A stretch of DNA of 13,595 nucleotides from Clostridia bacterium (GTDB lineage Bacteria > Bacillota > Clostridia > UBA1381), in NCBI GenBank assembly GCA_008668455.1, contig RQCD01000071.1, forward strand, positions 1 to 13,595. The letters are read 5' to 3'. Shown here piece by piece: positions 1 through 6,089 of the stretch. Under the pieces are notes generated by a model. That model saw nothing but the letters and a program-made list of their open reading frames with translations, was not told where the DNA came from and made no database searches. The position numbers and the translations under genes were made by a program. Every line of letters begins with the position of its first letter. The stretch's first letter is position 1.

Positions 1-1
1 C

Positions 2-415
2 TTCAAAACGTTCAGCAGAGAGTATTTTTCCGGGTGTGAAATCGGCGGCAGCCTGATTCCGCGGCTGATTGATGAGCTTCCGGTTTTAGCGGTAGCGGCG
101 GCTTTTGCGAAAGGAACAACCCGGATTTATGACGCGCAGGAGCTGATGGTGAAGGAGACGAACCGGATTCGTGCAGTGGCAGATGAATTCCGGAAATGCG
201 GAATTGACATTGAAGAAACCGCAGACGGCATGATCATTCACGGCGGAAAAGCATTCCACGGTGCAGCGTTTCGCACCTACGGCGACCACCGGATGGCAAT
301 GAGCCTTGCTGTTTTAGCGCAAGGTGCGGACGGCGATTCCTGCCTGGACGATGCAGCCTGCGTTTCAGTCAGCTATCCGAATTTTTTTGAGGATTTATAC
401 AGATTGGGGGAATAA
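2..415 (+). CDS. aroA: 3-phosphoshikimate 1-carboxyvinyltransferase (EPSP synthase), C-terminal part
   Basis: This is the last 137 codons of EPSP synthase; the 5' end lies outside the window. The enzyme transfers the enolpyruvyl group of PEP to shikimate-3-phosphate in the cytoplasmic chorismate pathway. Family motifs are visible in order: an IDELP segment near the start, which carries the catalytic Asp; the VKETNRIRA segment with the conserved Lys/Glu/Arg; and GDHRMAM, whose Arg binds PEP. The end reads SYPNFFEDL, close to the usual family C-terminus. The reading frame is open from base 2 and ends in TAA three bases before the mazG start, so the two genes are probably co-transcribed. Confidence 0.95.
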   Translation, partial: FKTFSREYFSGCEIGGSLIPRLIDELPVLAVAAAFAKGTTRIYDAQELMVKETNRIRAVADEFRKCGIDIEETADGMIIHGGKAFHGAAFRTYGDHRMAMSLAVLAQGADGDSCLDDAACVSVSYPNFFEDLYRLGE

Positions 416-418
416 GAC

Positions 419-1192
419 ATGAAAAAGCAATATACGATAGACGATTTATTAAGTATTTTAAAAACGCTTCGCGGAGAAAACGGCTGCCCGTGGGATAAGG
501 CGCAAACGCACGAAAGCATCAAAAAGAGTATGATTGAGGAGACATATGAGGCGATTGACGCGCTGGATCAGAAGAATGACGCGATGTTTGCAAATGAGCT
601 GGGTGATGTGCTGCTGCAGGTTGCATTTCATGCAACGATTGCAGAGGAGCGCGGTGCGTTTAATTTTGATGACGTTTTAAACGAGATCTGCACCAAGCTG
701 ATTTCCCGGCATACGCATGTGTTTGGCGCAGAGAAGGCTGCATCTGCTGAGGAAGCGCTCTCAAGCTGGGAAAAGAACAAGAAAAAGGAAAAGGATCTGA
801 AAACCTATACTGATGTGCTGGAGGATGTTCCGCACGGACTGCCTGCTCTGATGCGTGCAGAAAAGGTGCAGAAAAAGGCTGCGTCCGCTGGCTTTGACTG
901 GGAGGATGTATCGGGTGTTTTAAATAAGATTTCAGAAGAAGCAGTGGAGGTAAAAGCTGCACAAACGTCGGATGAGATCGCAGAGGAATATGGAGATCTT
1001 CTCTTTTCAGTGGTTAATCTCGGACGTTTTTTAAAGGTGACTCCTGAGGTGGAATTGGCAAATGCAACGAATAAATTTATCCGCAGATTTGCCGGAATGG
1101 AGAAGCTGGCAGAGGATTCCGGAAAGGAATTTGCCGCATTATCCCCGGAAGAAATGGACGATTTGTGGAAAAAAGCGAAGCGAAAATCGTGA
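419..1192 (+). CDS. mazG: Nucleoside triphosphate pyrophosphohydrolase MazG
   Basis: A 257-residue MazG that hydrolyses (d)NTPs to NMP and pyrophosphate, a house-cleaning role. Two tandem MazG helical domains are visible. The first has EETYE (40-44) and ELGD (60-63), and the second EEAVE (173-177) and EEYGD (189-193), the EExxE...ExxD magnesium-binding pattern. GCPWDKAQTHESIK (22-35) is the family hallmark. The length matches the two-domain E. coli form. The N-terminal tetrapyrrole-methylase-like domain found in Bacillus YabN is absent. The ATG lies 3 bases after the aroA stop, with a GGGGG run at 406-410 as the likely ribosome binding site. The position upstream of hup and rqcP is the usual clostridial order. 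Confidence 0.95.
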   Translation: MKKQYTIDDLLSILKTLRGENGCPWDKAQTHESIKKSMIEETYEAIDALDQKNDAMFANELGDVLLQVAFHATIAEERGAFNFDDVLNEICTKLISRHTHVFGAEKAASAEEALSSWEKNKKKEKDLKTYTDVLEDVPHGLPALMRAEKVQKKAASAGFDWEDVSGVLNKISEEAVEVKAAQTSDEIAEEYGDLLFSVVNLGRFLKVTPEVELANATNKFIRRFAGMEKLAEDSGKEFAALSPEEMDDLWKKAKRKS

Positions 1193-1240
1193 AAATGTTA
1201 TAAAATAAGAGGTTTTTTCAAAAAAAATTTGGAAAACCTA

Positions 1241-1269
1241 TTGACAAATCAGTAAAATAAAGCTACAAT
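1241..1269 (+). promoter_or_regulatory. Sigma-A promoter of hup
   Basis: TTGACA at 1241-1246 and TACAAT at 1264-1269 are separated by exactly 17 bp, a near-consensus vegetative promoter. Transcription should start near 1276, giving a leader of about 80 nt before the hup ATG. It fits an abundantly expressed nucleoid protein. Confidence 0.85.
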
Positions 1270-1283
1270 GAGAGATAAGGGTT

Positions 1284-1318
1284 AGGAAAAATCTGTCGCA
1301 TAAGGCTGATTTTTTCCT
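1284..1318 (+). other. Hairpin in the hup 5' leader
   Basis: AGGAAAAATC (1284-1293) can pair with GATTTTTTCCT (1308-1318), giving ten base pairs with one bulged base and a 14-nt loop. It lies a few bases after the predicted transcription start and is followed by the palindrome CAATTAATTG (1321-1330). The T run is inside the 3' arm of the stem and there is none after it, so this is not an ordinary terminator. It may stabilise the 5' end or be a control element; that role is inference. Confidence 0.5.
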
Positions 1319-1357
1319 GACAATTAATTGTTAAATTTTATTTAGGAGGAAATCATA

Positions 1358-1633
1358 ATGAACAAAACAGAATTAGTTGCTGCAGTTGCAGAAAAGGCTG
1401 CATTGTCCAAGAAGGATGCAGAAAAGGCTATCGTTGCAACCATTGACGCAATCACAGGCGCTTTGTCAGAGGGGGATAAGGTTCAGCTGGTTGGCTTTGG
1501 TACATTTGAGGTAAGAGCAAGAGAAGCAAGAAACGGTAAGAATCCGAGAACAGGTGAAATTATTAAGATCGCTGCTTCTAAGGCTCCGGCATTTAAGGCT
1601 GGTAAGGCTTTAAAGGATGCTGTTAATAAATAA
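1358..1633 (+). CDS. hup: DNA-binding protein HU
   Basis: A 91-residue HU protein, the standard family length; it bends DNA non-specifically as a dimer and compacts the nucleoid. It starts MNKTELV and contains the beta-arm signature GFGTFEVRAREARNGKNPRTG (roughly 47-67), including the NPRTG tip that intercalates into the minor groove. The ribosome binding site AGGAGG (1344-1349) sits 8 bases before the ATG. The gene has its own strong promoter at 1241-1269 and an intrinsic terminator just after the stop, so it can form a monocistronic message. Its place between mazG and rqcP differs from Bacillus subtilis, where mazG (yabN) and yabO are adjacent. Confidence 0.97.
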   Translation: MNKTELVAAVAEKAALSKKDAEKAIVATIDAITGALSEGDKVQLVGFGTFEVRAREARNGKNPRTGEIIKIAASKAPAFKAGKALKDAVNK

Positions 1634-1638
1634 TGATC

Positions 1639-1675
1639 AAAAGCTTCTTGATATTTCGTCAGGAAGCTTTTTTTT
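1639..1675 (+). terminator. Intrinsic terminator after hup
   Basis: AAAAGCTTC (1639-1647) pairs with GAAGCTTTT (1663-1671). The stem can extend inward through TTGAT/GTCAG with wobble pairs to a loop of about 5 nt. A run of eight T's (1668-1675) follows. It begins 5 bases after the hup stop. The rqcP ribosome binding site GGAGA follows the T run directly, so read-through must supply some rqcP transcript unless a promoter lies inside hup. Confidence 0.88.
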
Positions 1676-1686
1676 GGAGAGACAAC

Positions 1687-1929
1687 ATGAGATTAGATAA
1701 ATATTTAAAGATTTCGCGGCTTATCAAGCGCAGAACAATTGCAAATGAAGCCTGTGATGCCGGCAGAATTACAGCAAACGGAAAAATAGCAAAGGCATCC
1801 TATGATGTGAAAGAGGGAGATGTTCTGGAAATCAGGCTGGGAGAACGCGTGACGCGTGTGCGCGTCCTCTCCACACCGGAGCATGTTTTAAAAAATGACG
1901 CGGCGCTGATGTATGAGGTTTTGTCATAA
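1687..1929 (+). CDS. rqcP: S4-domain RNA-binding protein RqcP (YabO)
   Basis: An 80-residue protein that is essentially a single S4 domain. RqcP works with RqcH on the stalled 50S subunit to add C-terminal alanine tails during ribosome-associated quality control. The start MRLDKYLKISRLIKRR closely resembles Bacillus YabO, including Arg2 and Arg16, which contact 23S helix 69 and P-tRNA in that family. The ATG at 1687 is chosen over an in-frame upstream ATG at 1633 because the upstream start would translate through the hup terminator, has no ribosome binding site, and adds 18 residues absent from the family. GGAGA (1676-1680) lies 6 bases before the chosen ATG. Neighbours yabP, yabQ and divIC match the Bacillus yabO cluster. 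Confidence 0.92.
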   Translation: MRLDKYLKISRLIKRRTIANEACDAGRITANGKIAKASYDVKEGDVLEIRLGERVTRVRVLSTPEHVLKNDAALMYEVLS

Positions 1930-1952
1930 AGCGGTGTCCTGCTGCATAGATA
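1924..1952 (+). promoter_or_regulatory. Candidate sigma-E (mother-cell) promoter for yabP
   Basis: TCATAAA (1924-1930) resembles the sigma-E -35 element (KMATATT), and CATAGATA (1945-1952) resembles the -10 element (CATACAHT), with a 14-bp spacer. The -35 overlaps the rqcP stop codon. Sigma-E control of yabP is established in Bacillus subtilis, which makes the match biologically sensible, but two bases differ from consensus in each box. Confidence 0.42.
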
Positions 1953-1971
1953 TAGAGTAAATCTGATGCAG
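1942..1971 (+). other. Hairpin just upstream of the yabP ribosome binding site
   Basis: CTGCATAGAT (1942-1951) pairs with ATCTGATGCAG (1961-1971), leaving G1965 bulged and a 9-nt loop. The 3' arm ends immediately before the yabP ribosome binding site AAAGGA (1972-1977). There is no T run after it, so it is not a terminator. It overlaps the -10 of the candidate sigma-E promoter; it could form in read-through transcripts from rqcP but not fully in transcripts starting near 1959. Confidence 0.4.
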
Positions 1972-1987
1972 AAAGGACAAGATAATT

Positions 1988-2284
1988 ATGACTTTAGAAG
2001 AACGGAAAATCCAGCCGCCGCAGATTGTGCCAAAATCGCAGCAGCTTACGCTTTCTAACCGTGAAAAGCTGACTGTGACCGGTGTCAGCGACGTTTTGAG
2101 CTTTTCAGAAAGCCTGGTGCAGTTAGACACCAACTATGGCAGGCTGTCGGTGCGGGGTGATGGCTTAAAGATTCAGAAGCTGGATGTGGAGGACGGAGAG
2201 CTTACCTGCGAGGGAAAGATTTCTGCCCTGGAGTACAGCAGAAAGCAGGAGAAAAAGAGCCTGTTTGAAACGATGTTCCGGTAA
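1988..2284 (+). CDS. yabP: Sporulation protein YabP
   Basis: A 98-residue soluble YabP/YqfC-family protein. The conserved core is recognisable: LSNREKLTVTGVSDVLSF (22-39) followed by a hydrophobic strand pattern, then GRLSVRGDGLKIQKLD and a final beta-rich GxI segment. YabP is made in the mother cell under sigma-E in Bacillus and is linked to spore cortex formation; its biochemical activity is not known. The ATG is preceded by AAAGGA (1972-1977) at 10 bases. The stop overlaps the yabQ start by one base (TAATG), as expected for a translationally coupled pair. A candidate sigma-E promoter lies upstream. Confidence 0.92.
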   Translation: MTLEERKIQPPQIVPKSQQLTLSNREKLTVTGVSDVLSFSESLVQLDTNYGRLSVRGDGLKIQKLDVEDGELTCEGKISALEYSRKQEKKSLFETMFR

Positions 2285-2733
2285 TGAAAATCTCAATTTC
2301 AGCACAGGCAGCGGTCTTTTTGCAGATGGCGCTTCTGGGACTTTTTGAGGGAGTGTTATATACATTTTTCCGATGCCTGCGAAAAAAAACGAAAAAACGG
2401 ATTTTTGCCGGTGTTTTGGATTTTTCTTTCTGGATTTTAGCGCTGCTCCTTTTCCTTTTGGGACTCTACCAAATCCATTCCGGAGCAATCCGTGCTTACG
2501 TTATACTCGGAGCGGCTTTAGGGATTCTTTTGTACTTTTTGTCACTTTATAGGATAGTATGCACAATTCTGGATGGTGTTCTTGATGTAATATTTAAAAT
2601 TTTTAAAATTTTTTTCAAAATACTCTTGACACCGGGGCAATTATTGTATACACTACTTATAGTACCTTTTTGTGGTTTTTTGAAAACCAAAAGGCATACT
2701 TCGGACAACGAATCGAGGGAAAAAGAAAAATGA
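2284..2733 (+). CDS. yabQ: Spore cortex biosynthesis membrane protein YabQ
   Basis: A 149-residue integral membrane protein. Hydrophobic segments lie at about 8-29, 42-63 and 69-88. A further amphipathic to hydrophobic stretch spans 96-131 (rich in Phe, Ile and Lys), followed by a charged tail. Position after yabP and before divIC, size and topology identify YabQ, which localises to the outer forespore membrane and is needed for cortex formation in Bacillus. Sequence conservation in this family is low, so the call leans on synteny. The start overlaps the yabP stop by 1 base. The 3' end overlaps the divIC start as ATGA, and it contains a probable sigma-A promoter for divIC. Confidence 0.88.
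   Translation: MKISISAQAAVFLQMALLGLFEGVLYTFFRCLRKKTKKRIFAGVLDFSFWILALLLFLLGLYQIHSGAIRAYVILGAALGILLYFLSLYRIVCTILDGVLDVIFKIFKIFFKILLTPGQLLYTLLIVPFCGFLKTKRHTSDNESREKEK
2626..2654 (+). promoter_or_regulatory. Probable sigma-A promoter for divIC inside yabQ
   Basis: A consensus TTGACA (2626-2631) is followed after 17 bp by TACACT (2649-2654), which matches four of six TATAAT positions. It lies in the yabQ coding region about 75 bp before the divIC start. A vegetative promoter here would let the division gene be expressed when the sporulation genes upstream are off. Confidence 0.6.
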
Positions 2734-3026
2734 TAACGAAAAAGAATCGAACGAAAGCGATCTATCGCCCCCTTTTGCTTGTGTTCATCTTTGCGTTTGG
2801 GTTTATGATTATAAAAGGGTTTTTAGAGCAGCCAAAGATTGCAGAAAATCAGGAACAGATTGCGAAGCTCCAGGAACAGATTGAATATGAAAAGAAAAGG
2901 CTTCAGGAGGTCGATGAGCTAAAGAGTCAAATCGACTCAGATGAATATATTGAAAAAATTGCAAGGGAAAAGCTGGGATTGATCAAGCAGGACGAAATCG
3001 TCTTTATTGATATTGCCGGAAAATAA
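2730..3026 (+). CDS. divIC: Septum formation initiator DivIC/FtsB
   Basis: A 98-residue bitopic membrane protein of the divisome; DivIC (FtsB-like) forms a complex with FtsL and DivIB at the division septum. Residues 13-31 form one transmembrane helix after a basic cytoplasmic N-terminus. Residues 36-70 form a heptad-rich coiled coil (KIAENQEQIAKLQEQIEYEK), and the end contains the conserved YIEKIAREKLGLIKQDEIVF motif. An in-frame ATG at 2670 would add 20 residues of yabQ-overlapping sequence; ATG 2730 is preferred because it has GAGGGA (2715-2720) 9 bases upstream and overlaps the yabQ stop as ATGA. Confidence 0.94.
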   Translation: MITKKNRTKAIYRPLLLVFIFAFGFMIIKGFLEQPKIAENQEQIAKLQEQIEYEKKRLQEVDELKSQIDSDEYIEKIAREKLGLIKQDEIVFIDIAGK

Positions 3027-3071
3027 AACAAAGGATAATTTTTTTCAAAAAGCAGGAGGAAAAGGTGTAGT

Positions 3072-3518
3072 ATGGCGCTTGAGATTGGAGCAATCGTAGA
3101 AGCAAAGGTTAGCAATGTAATGGATTTTGGAGCGTTTGTGTCTCTGCCGGAGAATAAAACCGGTCTGATTCATATTTCTGAGATTGCTTCGGATTATGTA
3201 AAGGATATTCACGAGCATATCAAGACAGGAGACGTGGTTCGTGCAAAAATCATCAAAATTGATGAGAAAGGAAAAATCAGCCTTTCTATCAAGAAGGCAG
3301 AAGCGCCTAAGCGGACAAGAAAGCAGACACCGCAGAAGCCGCAAGGACCTGTACGTCCGATTGATGTTGAATGGATCAAGCCACAGAACGAGGATCTGTC
3401 CTTTGAGGATAAGCTCAGCCGTTTCAAGCAGGACAGTGATGAGAAAATGCAGGCATTAAGACGCAGCAACGATTCCAAGCGCTCCGGCGGTTACCGGAGG
3501 GGCGGAGGTTCATTTTAA
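3072..3518 (+). CDS. yabR: S1-domain RNA-binding protein (YabR-like)
   Basis: A 148-residue protein with one S1 RNA-binding domain at about 3-76. Diagnostic segments are GAIVEAKVSNVMDFGAFV, TGLIHISEI and DEKGKISLSIKKA. The remaining half is hydrophilic and probably disordered, rich in Lys, Arg, Gln and Pro, and ends in a Gly/Arg tail (SGGYRRGGGSF). Bacillus YabR has the same layout and the same position after divIC; its precise role is not established, so the likely function is RNA or ribosome association. AGGAGG (3054-3059) lies 12 bases before the ATG, a rather long spacing. No separate promoter was seen, so it is probably co-transcribed with divIC. A terminator hairpin follows. Confidence 0.88.
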   Translation: MALEIGAIVEAKVSNVMDFGAFVSLPENKTGLIHISEIASDYVKDIHEHIKTGDVVRAKIIKIDEKGKISLSIKKAEAPKRTRKQTPQKPQGPVRPIDVEWIKPQNEDLSFEDKLSRFKQDSDEKMQALRRSNDSKRSGGYRRGGGSF

Positions 3519-3532
3519 AAAAGAAAGATAAG

Positions 3533-3556
3533 AGGGGGGACGCTGTCCCCCTTTTT
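3533..3556 (+). terminator. Intrinsic terminator between yabR and pncB
   Basis: GGGGGA (3535-3540) pairs with TCCCCC (3546-3551), with a further C-G pair closing a 3-nt loop, followed by TTTTT (3552-3556). It is GC-rich and compact, a strong rho-independent signal on the plus strand. It ends 27 bp before the pncB ATG. Confidence 0.88.
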
Positions 3557-3583
3557 CCAATGTTTACGAAAGGAAGAATTAAT

Positions 3584-5029
3584 ATGTCATATCGTCCGAA
3601 TTTAACAATGTTAACAGATTTTTATGAGTTTACAATGGCAAACGGTTTTTTCAAGGAGGGTTATTCCGAGAAAATTGCGTACTTCGATATGTTTTACCGG
3701 AATGTTCCGGATCATGGCGGTTTTGCAATCATGGCAGGGGTAGAGCAGCTGATTGACTATCTGAACCATTTGGAATTTACCGATGAGGATATTGCGTATC
3801 TGAGAGAAAAGGGTATTTTTGATGACGGATTTCTGGAATATCTGAAAAATTTCCGCTTTAGCTGCGATGTCTGGGCAATTCCGGAGGGAACACCGATTTT
3901 TCCGGGTGAGCCGATTGTAACGGTTCGCGGACCGGTGGTGCAGTCACAGTTAGTGGAAACCATGATGCTTTTGACAATCAACCATCAAAGTCTGATCGCT
4001 ACAAAAGCAAACAGAATTGTCCGTGCTGCAGAGGGACGTCCGGTAATGGAGTTTGGTTCAAGACGGGCACAGGGAGCAGACGGTGCAACCATGGGAGCAA
4101 GAGCTGCCTATATTGCCGGCTGTGTCGGCACGGCATGCGCAAGTGTGGATCGTGATTTTGGTGTTCCGGCGTTAGGCACTATGGCACATAGCTGGGTGCA
4201 ACTGTTTGATTCGGAATATGACGCATTCTGTGCTTATGCAAAAACCTATCCGGATAACTGTACGCTTTTGGTTGATACCTATAACGTATTGCAGTCCGGA
4301 CTTCAGAATGCGATCCGTGTCTTTCACGAAATTGTTGTTCCGGCGGGCTTTCGTCCAAAGGGTGTCCGGATTGATTCCGGGGATATCACCTATCTTTCGA
4401 AAAAATGCCGTAAAATGCTGGATGAAGCAGGATTTTCGGATTGTTCAGTGGTTGCGTCCAATTCTTTGGATGAGTATATTATCCGGGATATGATTATGCA
4501 GGGCGCAAAAATTGATTCATTTGGCGTGGGCGAACGGCTCATCACCTCAAAATCCTCTCCGGTATTCGGCGGTGTGTACAAGCTTGCGGCAGTTGAGGAC
4601 GAACAGGGAAATCTGATCCCTAAAATAAAAGTAAGCGAGAATGTTGCAAAGATTACAACCCCTGGCTTCAAGCAGGTGTACCGGCTGTATTCCCGGGATA
4701 ATTCTATGGCGCTTGCAGATGTGATCTGCCTGCATGATGAAGTGATCGACGATACCCAGCCGTATGAAATTTTTGATCCGGAGCATACATGGAAACGGAA
4801 AACTATGACGGATTTCTATGCACGTCCGCTTCTAAAGCGTATTTTCGATCAGGGCGTGCAGGTCTATGAGACACCGTCTCTTGCTGTTTTGCAGGAATAC
4901 TGCAAAATGCAGGTGGACGGACTTTGGGACGAGGTAAAGCGATTTGAAAATCCGCACGCCTATTATGTCGATATGACAAAATCGTTATGGGATTTAAAAT
5001 ATCAGCTTTTAGATTCGATTCAGAACTGA
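3584..5029 (+). CDS. pncB: Nicotinate phosphoribosyltransferase
   Basis: A 481-residue cytoplasmic enzyme of the Preiss-Handler NAD salvage pathway, joining nicotinate and PRPP to nicotinate mononucleotide with ATP hydrolysis. Visible signatures: LTDFYEFTMANG at the N-terminus; EFGSRRAQG; GTMAHSW, whose His202 corresponds to the phosphorylated His of the family; LLVDTYNV; VRIDSGDI (Asp264); VASNSLDEY; and FGVGERLITS with FGGVYKL. The start at 3584 is preferred over an in-frame ATG at 3560 because AGGAAG (3571-3576) is 7 bases upstream of it, and the earlier ATG abuts the terminator without a ribosome binding site. It leads a closely spaced run with sua5 16 bases downstream. Confidence 0.96.
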   Translation: MSYRPNLTMLTDFYEFTMANGFFKEGYSEKIAYFDMFYRNVPDHGGFAIMAGVEQLIDYLNHLEFTDEDIAYLREKGIFDDGFLEYLKNFRFSCDVWAIPEGTPIFPGEPIVTVRGPVVQSQLVETMMLLTINHQSLIATKANRIVRAAEGRPVMEFGSRRAQGADGATMGARAAYIAGCVGTACASVDRDFGVPALGTMAHSWVQLFDSEYDAFCAYAKTYPDNCTLLVDTYNVLQSGLQNAIRVFHEIVVPAGFRPKGVRIDSGDITYLSKKCRKMLDEAGFSDCSVVASNSLDEYIIRDMIMQGAKIDSFGVGERLITSKSSPVFGGVYKLAAVEDEQGNLIPKIKVSENVAKITTPGFKQVYRLYSRDNSMALADVICLHDEVIDDTQPYEIFDPEHTWKRKTMTDFYARPLLKRIFDQGVQVYETPSLAVLQEYCKMQVDGLWDEVKRFENPHAYYVDMTKSLWDLKYQLLDSIQN

Positions 5030-5045
5030 CAAAGAAGGAACTAAA

Positions 5046-6080
5046 ATGGAAACGCAGAAATTATATATTCATGATCCCGAAAAGGATCGGGAGGCTGTGG
5101 AGCAGGCAGGAAAAATCCTCCGGGAGGGCGGACTGGTTGCATTCCCGACCGAAACAGTTTACGGATTGGGTGCAAATGCACTCCTGCCGGATGCTGCGGC
5201 GCGGATTTATCAGGCAAAGGGACGCCCGTCAGATAATCCCTTGATTGTGCATGTGACGGAATTTTCCGAGGTGTTCTCTGTAGCAAGAGAAGTTCCTCCT
5301 GAAGCGGAGCTGCTTTTTCGTACCTTCTCTCCAGGACCTATGACAGTAATTTTAAAAAAACGTCCGGAAATTCCGGATCAGGTGACGGCAGGTCTAGACA
5401 CCGTTGCGATCAGGATTCCTTCTCACCCGGCGGCACGGGCGGTAATTGCGGCAAGCGGTGTTCCGATTGCCGCGCCGAGCGCAAACCGATCCGGAAAACC
5501 CAGTCCAACCTGTGCTGAAGATGTGGTAGAGGATATGGAGGGACGGATTGACGCGATTATCTATGGCGGCAGCAGCAGCGTGGGGGTGGAGTCCACCATT
5601 ATTGATCTGAGCGGAGAAATTCCAACCATTCTCCGTCCCGGTGGAATTACACCTAAGGATTTCCTGACAGTTCTTCCGAAAGTGCAGCTGGATCGGCATG
5701 TGTTTCATGCGGTAGAGGGATCGGAGCGTCCGAAGTGTCCCGGCATGAAGTACCGGCATTATGCGCCGGAGGCAGAGGTGATTGTCTATGAGGGCGCACC
5801 GGAGAGACTTGAGCTGGCGATCCGGGAGGAGCTTAGTAAAAATCCGAAAAAGCCGGTGGCGGTGCTTTGCATGAATTGGCACGATTATGATGCAGACCTT
5901 GTCATCAAGGTTGGCACAGATAACAGAGATTATGCAAAAAATTTGTTTCATGCTCTGCGCAAATGTGACCGGGAGGGAATGAAGCTGATTTTAGCGGAAT
6001 TTACCGAGGACGATGGATATGGTCTTGCCGTACAGAATCGGTTGTATAAGTCGGCAGGAAATCATGTTTTGCATATATGA
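5046..6080 (+). CDS. tsaC: L-threonylcarbamoyladenylate synthase (Sua5/TsaC family)
   Basis: A 344-residue Sua5-type enzyme that makes threonylcarbamoyl-AMP from threonine, bicarbonate and ATP, the first step of the t6A37 modification of ANN-decoding tRNAs. The YrdC/TsaC domain covers about 10-205 with FPTETVYGLG (33-42), KGRPSDNPL (58-66), APSANRSG (143-150) and STIIDLSG (183-190). The linker motif PGMKYRHYAP (232-241) leads into the C-terminal Sua5 domain (about 245-344), which is absent from short TsaC proteins. AAGGAA (5035-5040) precedes the ATG by 5 bases. The next gene begins 9 bases later with its ribosome binding site overlapping this stop. Its final partner enzyme TsaD is encoded two genes downstream. 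Confidence 0.96.
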   Translation: METQKLYIHDPEKDREAVEQAGKILREGGLVAFPTETVYGLGANALLPDAAARIYQAKGRPSDNPLIVHVTEFSEVFSVAREVPPEAELLFRTFSPGPMTVILKKRPEIPDQVTAGLDTVAIRIPSHPAARAVIAASGVPIAAPSANRSGKPSPTCAEDVVEDMEGRIDAIIYGGSSSVGVESTIIDLSGEIPTILRPGGITPKDFLTVLPKVQLDRHVFHAVEGSERPKCPGMKYRHYAPEAEVIVYEGAPERLELAIREELSKNPKKPVAVLCMNWHDYDADLVIKVGTDNRDYAKNLFHALRKCDREGMKLILAEFTEDDGYGLAVQNRLYKSAGNHVLHI

Positions 6081-6089
6081 GGTGATTTT

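Noticed and set aside
1210..1239. AT-rich inverted repeat AGGTTTT/AAAACCT after mazG as a terminator
   Set aside because: Only seven mostly A-T pairs with a 16-nt loop, no T run after the stem, and it directly abuts the hup -35 box.
1633..1686. Upstream ATG start for rqcP at 1633
   Set aside because: Would translate the hup terminator, lacks a ribosome binding site and adds residues not found in the family.
5394..5951. 185-codon minus-strand reading frame opposite sua5
   Set aside because: Lies entirely antisense to a well-supported gene, has Cys/His/Arg-rich composition typical of a shadow frame and no ribosome binding site or recognisable domain.
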